Below, one piece after another: positions 1 through 9,107 of a DNA stretch of 64,000 nt; position 1 is the stretch's first letter; every line of letters begins with the position of its first letter. The stretch spans positions 62,001 through 126,000 of the forward strand of contig NZ_JAOTIF010000010.1 in assembly GCF_025628885.1 (NCBI RefSeq). Reading direction: 5' to 3'. Origin of the DNA: Paraflavisolibacter caeni. Its GTDB lineage: Bacteria; Bacteroidota; Bacteroidia; Chitinophagales; Chitinophagaceae. The notes under the pieces are model-generated. The model saw only the letters and a list, made by a program, of their open reading frames with translations. It was not told the DNA's origin and ran no database searches. The position numbers and the translations under genes were made by a program.

Positions 1-2053
1 TCACTGTTACCGTTTTGGACTCTCCTGGATTCAAAAAAACCTTTTGAAAGCCTTTCAGCTCTTTTTCCGGACGGCGGAGTATTGACTCATCATCTTTTAC
101 ATACACCTGTGCTACTTCTGCACCTGCTGTTTTGCCCACATTACTTACAGTGAATGTAACTGTAGCACTTTCATTTCCTGGCTCTACTTTCAGGTTGCTG
201 TATTTGAATGTGGTGTAAGAAAGCCCATGACCAAAAGCAAACTGCGGTTCCACATTATAAGTATCAAAGTAGCGGTAGCCAACAAAAATGTCATCATTGT
301 AATGAACCATCACACTATCACCAGGATATTGCCCCAGTGCATGTGCGGGACTTTGTGATAATGTTTTAGGGAAGGTCATGGGCAATTTGCCTGAGGGGTT
401 CACTGCTCCAAAGATAATTTTGGCCAAAGCATTGCCGCCTTCCATTCCCGGATACCAGGACTGTATCACAGAAGGTGTATGATCAATCCATTTACTTACA
501 TCAATAGGACCGCCTCCCATTAAAACAACTATTGTTTTAGGATTTGCTTTCACAACGGCGTTGATCAGTTCATTTTGTCCAAAAGGCATATCCATATCAG
601 GTTTATCAGTACCCTCAGCATCATAAGCATTGTCACTCCAGTCATATTTATTATAACCATGTGTCCATCCACCTACTACAATTGCAATGTCAGCTTTTTT
701 AGCTGCTGCTACAGCCTCATTGATCATTTGCTGGTCGGGGCCAGCACCTTTTGTGATGGAATAACCAGGAGCATATGAAATCTTTATTTTGCCAGCAGTT
801 ATTGCTTTAAATCCTTCTAAAGGTGTGATTTCATAGCGAGTACGCACCTGCGAGCTGCCTCCTCCTTCTGATTGCAGCCTGTTAGCATTAACACCAATTA
901 CTGCAATGGATTTTATAGAGGATTGCTTTAAAGGCAACAAGTTGCCGTTCTTTAAAAGGACAATACCTTCTTCTGCAACTTTCAAGGCTGTTTGAGCGTG
1001 CTCCTTTGTACTAAAAGTGCCCTGCTTTCTTTTACCAAACATGTCTGTTTTGTGCATCACATACAGTATTCTTCTCACCTTTTCATCAATCAGCTTCTCA
1101 TCCACTCTGCCGGCTTTCACCAAAGCAATGACTGTATCACCTAGATAAAATTTACCGTAATTTGGATTGGGAAGCATATCCAGATCGGTACCCATTTCCA
1201 GGTCTGTACCATTCCAGAGTGCCTCCATGGTATTGTGCACTGCACTCCAGTCACTCATTAGCACTCCTTTGAAACCCAACTCTCCTTTCAATATTTTGTT
1301 TACCAGGTAATCGTTATGGGTACAAAACTGCCCTCTGAACTTATTGTAAGCGCCCATTACAGTATAGACACCACCTTCCTGAACAGCAGCCTTAAAGCCG
1401 GGAAGATAAATTTCCCGCAATGCCCGTTCACTCATGAGTACATTGATGCTGCCTCTTCTTGTTTCCTGGTTATTGGCCAAGTAATGCTTGGCACAAGCAG
1501 CTACTCCCTGATCCTGAACACCTTTGATGTATCCCACTACCATTTTTGAAATGAGATAGGGATCTTCACTCTGGTATTCAAAGTTTCTTCCGTTTAAAGC
1601 TGAGCGGATAATATTCAGACCTGGGCCGAGGATCACATCCTTTCCTCTATAGTTTGCTTCGCTGCCCAATACGGAACCAAAAGCATAGCCTAATTGAGGA
1701 TTCCATGTGGCAGCCAGACAAACACCTGTTGGCAGGTAAGTGGCACTATCAAATACATGATCATTATCATGTTCCATGCGGACACCATGGGGACCGTCGC
1801 TCATCGTTAACTCTGGTATGTTTAATCTTTTTACGCCAGCAGATGTAAAAGTAGAATTGCCATGGATCATGCCCACTTTTTCTTCCAGGGTCATTTGCTT
1901 TATTTGCTGTTCGATTTTCTGGTAGATAGCATTATCTCCCTGGAAAATAGCTGCATCGACATTTGCTGTTTGCGCTTTTGCCTGCCCACCAGCCGTCATC
2001 AATGCATAGACTATAACCAGTGAACAAGATGCTTTAACAATGTTTCCTTTCAT
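1..2053 (-). CDS. GH3 beta-glucosidase-type glycosidase (3' end outside window)
   Basis: Partial gene: it starts at ATG 2053 and its C-terminus runs off base 1. About 684 codons are visible. The first ~28 residues are a Sec signal peptide ending in an AQ site, so the enzyme is exported, probably to the periplasm. Both GH3 lobes are present. The catalytic nucleophile is Asp268 in MSDW, the usual beta-glucosidase form. The second lobe contains KHYLANNQE earlier and GHGLSYTTF near the visible end, followed by the start of a fibronectin-III-like domain. It is the last gene seen of the minus-strand run that also holds GH3, GH31 and GH95, where it would release glucose from debranched cello-oligosaccharide backbones. 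Family assignment is secure. The exact sugar (glucose or xylose) is inferred from the SDW motif and the neighbours. Confidence 0.93.
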   Translation of the reverse strand, partial: MKGNIVKASCSLVIVYALMTAGGQAKAQTANVDAAIFQGDNAIYQKIEQQIKQMTLEEKVGMIHGNSTFTSAGVKRLNIPELTMSDGPHGVRMEHDNDHVFDSATYLPTGVCLAATWNPQLGYAFGSVLGSEANYRGKDVILGPGLNIIRSALNGRNFEYQSEDPYLISKMVVGYIKGVQDQGVAACAKHYLANNQETRRGSINVLMSERALREIYLPGFKAAVQEGGVYTVMGAYNKFRGQFCTHNDYLVNKILKGELGFKGVLMSDWSAVHNTMEALWNGTDLEMGTDLDMLPNPNYGKFYLGDTVIALVKAGRVDEKLIDEKVRRILYVMHKTDMFGKRKQGTFSTKEHAQTALKVAEEGIVLLKNGNLLPLKQSSIKSIAVIGVNANRLQSEGGGSSQVRTRYEITPLEGFKAITAGKIKISYAPGYSITKGAGPDQQMINEAVAAAKKADIAIVVGGWTHGYNKYDWSDNAYDAEGTDKPDMDMPFGQNELINAVVKANPKTIVVLMGGGPIDVSKWIDHTPSVIQSWYPGMEGGNALAKIIFGAVNPSGKLPMTFPKTLSQSPAHALGQYPGDSVMVHYNDDIFVGYRYFDTYNVEPQFAFGHGLSYTTFKYSNLKVEPGNESATVTFTVSNVGKTAGAEVAQVYVKDDESILRRPEKELKGFQKVFLNPGESKTVTV

Positions 2054-2074
2054 TTGTTTTCTTTTGAGTGAGAT

Positions 2075-4243
2075 TTATTTAATTACACTAAGTACTTTTT
2101 GGAATTTTATATCAGCAGAAGAAGTTCCTACCATCAGTTTTACCTTGTCTTCCTCCAAAACAAAACTGTGCGTTGTTTCGTCCCAATACCTTAATTGATC
2201 TGCTGTCAGTTTCAACTGAACGTTCTTTTGTTCTCCTGGAGATAAGTTGATTCTCTGGAATGCTTTTAATTCTTTTTGTGGTCGTGCTACTTCTGAATTC
2301 AAGTGCTGTATATACAACTGAACCACCTCGTCTCCTTTCAGCTTCCCTGTATTCTTAATTCGTACGTTTACTGTAATGACTCCATTCCTTTTGATATCAT
2401 TAGCAGATGTATTGAAATCTGATAGAAAGAATGTGGTATAGCTGAGTCCATAACCAAACGGATATAAAGGTGTTCCTTTAAAATACTGGTACGTTCTCCC
2501 ATTACGGATATTATAATCCATCATAGGTGGTAACTGCTCCATGGAACGGGGCCATGTTTGCACTAGTTTACCACCCGGGTTATAATCTCCAAACAAAACA
2601 TCAGCTAGAGCTGCTCCCTGTTCCTGGCTGTTGTGTGTCATGTGCAAAATTGCAGAAATGTTATGCTGTGTCCAGGTAATTGCATAGGGAAAAGAGGCCA
2701 GCAAGGCAACTATCACTTTCGGATTGATCCTATATACCTTTTTGATCAGTTCTTCCTGTTCCAGGTAAATAAACCTCCGATCTACAGCCTCTTTTCCATC
2801 GCTTGGCGTAGGGCATAGTTCCCAGCCGGCATTGCACCAAGTGTGGTTACCTACTACCATCAATACATAATCAGCTTTAGAAGCCAGCATCTGAACGCTG
2901 TCTGTATTTTGCCCTGTTGTCCATTGGACATCAACACCTGCACCCAACTTTTTTCTGATGCCTTCTTCAACTGATATTGTATAAGGTGGAGTGCCACTGT
3001 ACCAATCCAATAATACTTGGTTGGCATAAGGGCCAATTATGACAATTGATTTTATGCTGTTTTTATTTAGAGGGAGGAATCCATCTTCATTCTTCAGCAG
3101 TACAATTGACTTACGGGTAACCTCTCTTACCAATTCTTTGTTTTGTTCTGATAGCCAAGGCTCCGCTCCGTCTTTTATGCTGGCGTAAGGCACCATACCA
3201 GGTGGATCTAATAAACCCAACTTGATCATCACTCTGAAATTGCCCCTGATTACTTCGTCTATATCACCTTCTTTCAGTATGCCTTCCTGTATCGCTTTTT
3301 GAATAGAACCTGTGTGTTGATCCAGAAACTGGTTGATGCCAGCTTTTACACCGGCAGCTGCGGCCCAGGTACTATCTGGATAATATTTATGCTCTTTCCA
3401 TAACAATCGCAAAGCACCACCGTCGGTACAAATAATTCCATTCTGTCCCCATTCTTTTACGGTGACCTCTTTCAAAATAGGATGAACCATCATAGGAATC
3501 CCATTGTACTTATTGTATGCAGCCATGTATGCTCTAGAGCCAGCCTCGATTCCCATTTTAAAGGGAAGTGCATAATATTCCCTGAACAAACGTTCATCGA
3601 AGTCGGACGTAGAACGCACCCTGTCGTTCTCGTTACTATTGGCCAAGAAGTGTTTCATGAGAGAGGCCACCTGCCAATATTTTGGGTGATCGCCTTGGAG
3701 GCCTTTTACATAAGCTTGCGTCATCAATCCATTGAAATAAGCATCTTCGCCATAACACTCCTCTGTTCTTCCCCAACGGGGATCGCGGCCCAGGTCTGCA
3801 TTGGGTGCCCTCACCACTAAGCCACCAGTATTGTACTTTTCAGATTGAAAGATATACCTGGCCTCATAACCTTCTACATTTGCAACCTTACGCACCAAGG
3901 CTGTATCCCATGTTTCAGCCATGCCATAAGCTTGAGGAAACGTAGTTGTGGTCACTAGTTTACGCCGCCCCCAGCCGCCCGGACCACCTAAGGCAACGCC
4001 GTGTAATCCTTCAATATGACCAGAGCCTTTTATGCCTAACCTGGGAATAGATGGATTTGTACCCAGACAAACGATTTTTTCATCAAGGGTCAATAAGGAA
4101 ATGATGTTATCAATCCTTTTTTCTGCTTCTAAGTCGGGGTTTTGAAACGGATACAGGTATTGTGCATGTATGGCTGTGCGAAAAAGAATACCTGCCAGCA
4201 ATGTCAAACACAAAATGACCTTCGTTCTATAAGTGGAGTTCAT
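2075..4243 (-). CDS. GH3 family glycosidase with unusual TDGG nucleophile motif
   Basis: 722 residues with a signal peptide ending at IHAQ. The N-terminal GH3 barrel carries RDPRWGR and MKHFLANSN motifs (substrate binding). The second lobe and a C-terminal fibronectin-III-like domain (about residues 600-715) follow, giving a normal full-length architecture. The nucleophile position is Asp274 within CTDGGA, not the SDW of the adjacent GH3, so specificity probably differs. RDPRWGR-type GH3 proteins include beta-xylosidases and beta-glucosidases. The gene begins 2 bp after the stop of the upstream GH31 gene and ends 21 bp before the next GH3 start, so it lies inside one operon. Substrate is not settled by sequence; a beta-xyloside or beta-glucoside exposed after alpha-xylosidase action is the most natural guess. 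Confidence 0.9.
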   Translation of the reverse strand: MNSTYRTKVILCLTLLAGILFRTAIHAQYLYPFQNPDLEAEKRIDNIISLLTLDEKIVCLGTNPSIPRLGIKGSGHIEGLHGVALGGPGGWGRRKLVTTTTFPQAYGMAETWDTALVRKVANVEGYEARYIFQSEKYNTGGLVVRAPNADLGRDPRWGRTEECYGEDAYFNGLMTQAYVKGLQGDHPKYWQVASLMKHFLANSNENDRVRSTSDFDERLFREYYALPFKMGIEAGSRAYMAAYNKYNGIPMMVHPILKEVTVKEWGQNGIICTDGGALRLLWKEHKYYPDSTWAAAAGVKAGINQFLDQHTGSIQKAIQEGILKEGDIDEVIRGNFRVMIKLGLLDPPGMVPYASIKDGAEPWLSEQNKELVREVTRKSIVLLKNEDGFLPLNKNSIKSIVIIGPYANQVLLDWYSGTPPYTISVEEGIRKKLGAGVDVQWTTGQNTDSVQMLASKADYVLMVVGNHTWCNAGWELCPTPSDGKEAVDRRFIYLEQEELIKKVYRINPKVIVALLASFPYAITWTQHNISAILHMTHNSQEQGAALADVLFGDYNPGGKLVQTWPRSMEQLPPMMDYNIRNGRTYQYFKGTPLYPFGYGLSYTTFFLSDFNTSANDIKRNGVITVNVRIKNTGKLKGDEVVQLYIQHLNSEVARPQKELKAFQRINLSPGEQKNVQLKLTADQLRYWDETTHSFVLEEDKVKLMVGTSSADIKFQKVLSVIK

Positions 4244-4245
4244 CG

Positions 4246-6618
4246 TTATTTGTTATAAGCATGAATATTCCACTGCACTGCACCTTTGAAAGGATCCTCA
4301 GCTAGTGTATTGTTGTTGATTGAAACAGGACGTAGTACATTTTCAGATGGCAGGCACACATATCCTTTTGCTGTTGTATTGTCCGTATTGTATACAATTA
4401 ACTCCAGATTGTTCCAGTCCATATCCTTGGTGGATTGCGCCAGTTTTATGTGTGGGATAACCGCTCCGTCTCTCACTAATATTACTGCAGGTATCTTTCC
4501 ACCTTTGATCCTGCTCCACCCCCCATTGTATACTTCGCCGCTTTGATAGTTGATCCATTTACCCTTAGGCAGGTAAACATCCCTTTCATAAACACCATCC
4601 TGGAAAAAAGGTGCTACTAACATATCTGAACCAAACAGGTATTCATCTTCTATAGTCCAGGCGCCCGGATCATCAGGATACTCCACAAATAAGGCTCTAA
4701 CCATTGGAAGTCCATTTTCGCTGCAATGTTTTGCCTGGGCATAGACATACGGCATTAGCTTATATTTCATTTCTGCACTCAGTCGGAATTCATCCAGGAA
4801 AGCCTTGCTGTATTCCCAAGGCTCTTTGGGAGGTGCACCATGGCTGCGGGTATGAGAAGTCAGGAAACCAAAGGGTGTCCATCTCCGGTATAATTCTTCG
4901 GGTGTCTTTAAAACAAATCCGCCAATATCATGGCTCCAGAAAGAAAAGCCGGAAACGCCAAAGGATAGGCCACCCCTTAAAGAAGCCAGCATGGCATTGG
5001 AAGTGTTTTCAGCATCACCACCCCAATGCACAGGATAACGTTGACTTCCGGCCCATGCAGCTCTTGCCCAGATGATATTATCGCCAGTAGCTTGTTTGGT
5101 GATCTCAGCCACAGCTTTGTTATACCTGATGGGATACATATTATGCTCGTAAAAACCGGTTTTCCCTGAAGCATATAAACCAAAAGGTGGTGCTGCTTCA
5201 CCAAAGTCCACTTTGATAGCACTTACGCCCAAACGCAGCAAAGTATCCAACTGGTTCTTGTACCAGGTAACGGCTGAAGAATTGGAAAAATCAAGTACTA
5301 CATCATCGTAGGGGGAGTCTCCTTTTGCATTATGCACAAAGAGTTTCTTATTTACAATTTCCGGATACAGGCGGTTCTTTGGTACAAAATAAGGTAATTG
5401 CCAAAGTGAAATACGGTGGCCGGCATTCTTCAGATCACTGATCATCTTGCCTGCATTGGTAAAACGGCTGGTCGAGAACTTGTAGTCTGTTCTCCAGTCA
5501 GTTTCAAACCAACCCACATCCAGGTGAATCACATCACTTGGTATTTTATACTGGCGTAGTTTGGCTGAAATATCCCTTACTTCTTTTTCAGATGAATAAG
5601 TGATTCGGCTCATCCACAAGCCAAAACTCCACAGTGGTGGCATAGGTGATTTACCTGTAAGGTTTGTGTACTCATTGAGTATTTCCTTAGGATTGCCAAT
5701 AAATATGAACAGGTCTAATTCATCGTCGCCGATCATTATTGAGTTGACCTCATTGTAGGAAGCGCCAATGTCACATGTTATGGGTGTAGCTGTATGCATG
5801 AACATACCATAACCATTGCTGCTCATAAAGAAAGGAATGGGTTTGTACATGGTTGGATTTTGCACACCATTAGCATCATCTGTCCATAATACCACTTTTT
5901 GTCCCCGCTTATCCAGTCTTGAAAAGCTTTCACCACAACCGAAGATCTTTTCTCCGGCAGAAAGGGTAAAAGAAGCGGCAAAGCTTTTAGAGAAGTCTGT
6001 AGAGCGCTGCATAAAGGAAAAAGGAACTACAGGTGTAAAAGTTCCTTCATTGTCCTTGTTGTGGTTGGTAGCGGTGAGCAGTCTGCCTGCAGCGTTTCTC
6101 ACTTCAATACGAAATGGATAATCGTGTATCATAACAGATCCATAAACGCTGGTGTAAATATGTGCCCCTTTAGCTGTTGCGTATTTCCAGGAACGATCTG
6201 TTGCAGGTTCTTGTACCAGCATGAGGCTATCTACTTCATTGACTGGCTGATTCCTAGTTTGAACACGTAACCGTATTGTACGCGGTGATACAAACTGGAT
6301 GGAAAATGGTAATACGGGATTCACATCGTACTCTCCTTCCGGGAATACGACACCACTTTGAGCGCGCAGGACAGCCAATTCATTATTAAAGGCCATGCGT
6401 CGGAAGTAACGGGCCCTTTCCCACTTTATGGTACCTGAAGCTGTTGAAGAGTTGAAGCTAGCAATGCTATCACCCAGGAAATAAGTATTGGCAAAGTTTC
6501 GGAAATCAGGACTTATATCGATGGGTTCATTGATCAATGCAGGCATTTGAGCATGCACATTTTGAATCATTAAAATGGCTGCTGCAATGAGTCCTGTTTT
6601 ACAATTAATGAATGGCAT
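4246..6618 (-). CDS. GH31 alpha-xylosidase (YicI-like)
   Basis: 790 residues with an N-terminal signal peptide (cleavage near VHAQ). The protein has the GH31 N-terminal beta-sandwich, a (beta/alpha)8 barrel with HLDVGWFE (typical of alpha-xylosidases of the YicI group), the nucleophile Asp471 in KVDFGE, an acid/base region at WGGDAENTSN and a C-terminal beta-domain. KVDFGE closely matches the KTDFGE of E. coli YicI, which removes alpha-1,6-xylose from xyloglucan oligosaccharides. Here it sits between GH95 (fucosidase) and GH3, so it most likely removes non-reducing-end xylose from imported xyloglucan oligosaccharides in the periplasm. A second GH31 with a different architecture lies about 5 kb upstream. 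The gap of 2 bp to the downstream GH3 indicates co-transcription. Confidence 0.9.
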   Translation of the reverse strand: MPFINCKTGLIAAAILMIQNVHAQMPALINEPIDISPDFRNFANTYFLGDSIASFNSSTASGTIKWERARYFRRMAFNNELAVLRAQSGVVFPEGEYDVNPVLPFSIQFVSPRTIRLRVQTRNQPVNEVDSLMLVQEPATDRSWKYATAKGAHIYTSVYGSVMIHDYPFRIEVRNAAGRLLTATNHNKDNEGTFTPVVPFSFMQRSTDFSKSFAASFTLSAGEKIFGCGESFSRLDKRGQKVVLWTDDANGVQNPTMYKPIPFFMSSNGYGMFMHTATPITCDIGASYNEVNSIMIGDDELDLFIFIGNPKEILNEYTNLTGKSPMPPLWSFGLWMSRITYSSEKEVRDISAKLRQYKIPSDVIHLDVGWFETDWRTDYKFSTSRFTNAGKMISDLKNAGHRISLWQLPYFVPKNRLYPEIVNKKLFVHNAKGDSPYDDVVLDFSNSSAVTWYKNQLDTLLRLGVSAIKVDFGEAAPPFGLYASGKTGFYEHNMYPIRYNKAVAEITKQATGDNIIWARAAWAGSQRYPVHWGGDAENTSNAMLASLRGGLSFGVSGFSFWSHDIGGFVLKTPEELYRRWTPFGFLTSHTRSHGAPPKEPWEYSKAFLDEFRLSAEMKYKLMPYVYAQAKHCSENGLPMVRALFVEYPDDPGAWTIEDEYLFGSDMLVAPFFQDGVYERDVYLPKGKWINYQSGEVYNGGWSRIKGGKIPAVILVRDGAVIPHIKLAQSTKDMDWNNLELIVYNTDNTTAKGYVCLPSENVLRPVSINNNTLAEDPFKGAVQWNIHAYNK

Positions 6619-6643
6619 GATAATCTCGGGATTTATTCTTTGT

Positions 6644-8968
6644 TTAAATACTTTTCTTATTTAACTTAGAATCGAACTGGTACCACTTTCCTCTCTCTGT
6701 TTTGATTTCAACTACCTGGTTTCCATACCTGATCTTACAGTTGTTGCCTAATTTGGATAAGATCTTTACTTCTTTGAGGTTTCCATCTTCCCAGTCTAGA
6801 TCTACTTCAAATCCGCCTCTACCAACAATCCCATGGATCATTCCTTTTTGCCATGCCTTAGGTAGTGCAGGTAACAGGTTCAATTCCCCTGCATGGCTTT
6901 GCAGCAACATTTCTGTAATACCAGCAGTGGCGCCAAAATTTCCATCAATTTGAAATGGAGGATGTGTATCAAACAGATTGGGCAGTGTCGATTTCTGCAG
7001 TAAGGCCATCAGGTCATTGTAAGCAGCTTCACCATTCTGCAAGCGGGCAAAGAAATTAATGATCCATGCACGGCTCCAACCCGTATGTCCCCCACCGTGA
7101 GCCAGCCTGTACTCAATTGTTTTCCGGGCAGCTTCTAGTAAATCTGGCTGCTGACTCGTGATTTCTTTACCCGGGTAAAGACCATACAAGTGAGATATAT
7201 GTCTGTGGCCTGGTTCGGGTTCTTCGAACTCTTCTGTCCATTCCATGATGCGTCCATCACTTCCTATTTTTGTAGGCGCCAGTTGAGCCAATATGGAGCT
7301 CATTTTTTTCTGGAATGCAGCATCTTTATCCAGCACTTTTCCTGCTGCAATTGTGTTTGTCAGCAGATCGCGAATGATCATGTGGTCCATTGTAGGTCCC
7401 ATGACCATTGTTGCAATGGCGCCATCTTTTGTTTTAAATGTATTTTCAGGAGAAATGGAAGGGCCTGATACTAATTTTTTAGTAACGGGGTTTTCGATCA
7501 ACCAGGCGGCACAGAATTCGGCTACATCTTTCATTGCCGGGTAGGCTAAAGTAGCCAGATAGGTTTTATCTTCTGTAAACAAATAATGCTCCCACAGATG
7601 CTGTGCACTCCAGGCTAGCCCCATAGGCCACATGGCCCATTGTGTTTGCCCGTAAGTTTCCGTAAAATGCCATGCGTCAGTAGTAAAATGGGCAACGGCA
7701 CCTGGCATACCATACATTTCTTTAGCTGTTTTACGGCCATCAGCCCGCAAGTCGTTGATAAAATTCAGGAATGGCAAGTGCATTTCAGAAAGATTGGTAA
7801 TCTCGGATAGCCAATAATTCATCTGAATGTTGATGTTGATGTGGTAGTCTGCACTCCTGGGTGGATACAGGCCATCAGCCCAAATGCCTTGCAGGTTGGC
7901 GGGTAAACCTCCAGGTCTTGAGCTACTGATCAATAAATAGCGGCCAAACTGGTAATAAAGAGAAATGAGATGCGGGTCAATATTACCCTTTTGTATTGCA
8001 GTAATCCTTGTATCTGTAGGGAAATAGACTGCGTCAGTGGTGCCTAAGTCAAATGTTACCCTTTTGAAGTATTTCTGGTAGTCGGCAATATGGTCATTTT
8101 TGATTTCATCATAATTTCTCTTTTCTGTGGCCGCTAACTGCTTTGCTGAAACTTGTAAAGGATCTTCACCGCGGTAGTCAGTAGCAGCGGTCAACAGCAA
8201 TGTTACTTTATCAGCTTTTTCAATGTGTATCGATTGTCCTTTTGCCTGAAGTGTTCCTCCGTCTGTTAATAGTTTCACTCTTGCAGCCATTATCACACCT
8301 ACTCCATCACCTACATGTTCTGTCATTGTGATTTCATTGCCAGAGACTTGTATAGTAGCTTTATTACCCGGCCTGCTTAATTGTAAATCGAAAGTGATAG
8401 CACCTAACTTGCTGGCAGTGAGTTGCAATACCAGGGTTTGGTCCGGCGCACTGGAAAACAGTTCGCGGGTATAGGTAGTATTTTGAGCACGATAGCTAAC
8501 TCTTGCTATGGCCGTTTCCAAGTCCAGTTCCCTTCTGTAGTCTGAGATCTCTCCGTTTACTACAAAATTCAAGTGCAGGTCGCCCAGGGTTTGGTAGTTG
8601 CTTCCTACCTTTTTATCTCCCATCATTTTATCCTGGGCCAGCTTCTGAGCAGCTGCATATTCACCAGCAAACAACAATTTTCTTACTTCAGGCAGGGCCG
8701 CCTTGGAAGCAGGATTTACAAAATCGCTTCTATTGCCTGTCCATACGGTTTCTTCGTTCAACTGCAATCGCTCGGAAGTAATTCCACCAAAGATCATAGC
8801 TCCTAACCTACCATTTCCTATGGGCAAAGCTTCATTCCAATTTGTCGCGGGATGATTGAACCAGAGTTTCAAATCGTCGGGTCTTTGTACAGTTTGGGCA
8901 TGAAAGCACAAGTAACAACACATCATTAAAAACAGCAGACAAAATTTTTTCGAAAATGAACTTAGCAT
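6644..8968 (-). CDS. GH95 alpha-L-fucosidase (or alpha-L-galactosidase)
   Basis: About 774 residues. ATG 8968 is chosen over an upstream TTG at 8977 because the signal peptide (basic residues, then a Leu/Cys-rich core ending at FHAQ) begins there. The start of the mature protein shows the GH95 hallmark LPIGNGRLGAMIFGG. Catalytic-site signatures are visible: HININIQMNYW (activating Asn residues), SPEN (general acid Glu) and QIDGNFGATAG (Asp). GH95 inverting enzymes cut alpha-1,2-L-fucose or its L-galactose analogue. Beside two GH31 genes and a GH2, the expected role is removal of the terminal fucose of the fucosyl-galactosyl-xylosyl side chain of xyloglucan. The family is certain; the fucose/L-galactose choice cannot be made from what I can see. 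Confidence 0.92.
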   Translation of the reverse strand: MLSSFSKKFCLLFLMMCCYLCFHAQTVQRPDDLKLWFNHPATNWNEALPIGNGRLGAMIFGGITSERLQLNEETVWTGNRSDFVNPASKAALPEVRKLLFAGEYAAAQKLAQDKMMGDKKVGSNYQTLGDLHLNFVVNGEISDYRRELDLETAIARVSYRAQNTTYTRELFSSAPDQTLVLQLTASKLGAITFDLQLSRPGNKATIQVSGNEITMTEHVGDGVGVIMAARVKLLTDGGTLQAKGQSIHIEKADKVTLLLTAATDYRGEDPLQVSAKQLAATEKRNYDEIKNDHIADYQKYFKRVTFDLGTTDAVYFPTDTRITAIQKGNIDPHLISLYYQFGRYLLISSSRPGGLPANLQGIWADGLYPPRSADYHININIQMNYWLSEITNLSEMHLPFLNFINDLRADGRKTAKEMYGMPGAVAHFTTDAWHFTETYGQTQWAMWPMGLAWSAQHLWEHYLFTEDKTYLATLAYPAMKDVAEFCAAWLIENPVTKKLVSGPSISPENTFKTKDGAIATMVMGPTMDHMIIRDLLTNTIAAGKVLDKDAAFQKKMSSILAQLAPTKIGSDGRIMEWTEEFEEPEPGHRHISHLYGLYPGKEITSQQPDLLEAARKTIEYRLAHGGGHTGWSRAWIINFFARLQNGEAAYNDLMALLQKSTLPNLFDTHPPFQIDGNFGATAGITEMLLQSHAGELNLLPALPKAWQKGMIHGIVGRGGFEVDLDWEDGNLKEVKILSKLGNNCKIRYGNQVVEIKTERGKWYQFDSKLNKKSI

Positions 8969-9107
8969 AACTATCAAATGTTAGGGTTTTTAAGACTCAA
9001 AAAAGGTAAAAAGGAAAAAGCACAGGCACAATAGACATTGACCCGTGCGTGCTTGCCTAAATGAAAAAACGGGAACCATGAAATGTAAAACGTCAATATT
9101 ATTATTA

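Noticed and set aside
3482-3820. Long plus-strand frame antisense to the second GH3 gene
   Set aside because: It mirrors a well-supported gene, has no recognisable domain and codon pattern follows the opposite strand. The same holds for the other long antisense frames across the GH genes.
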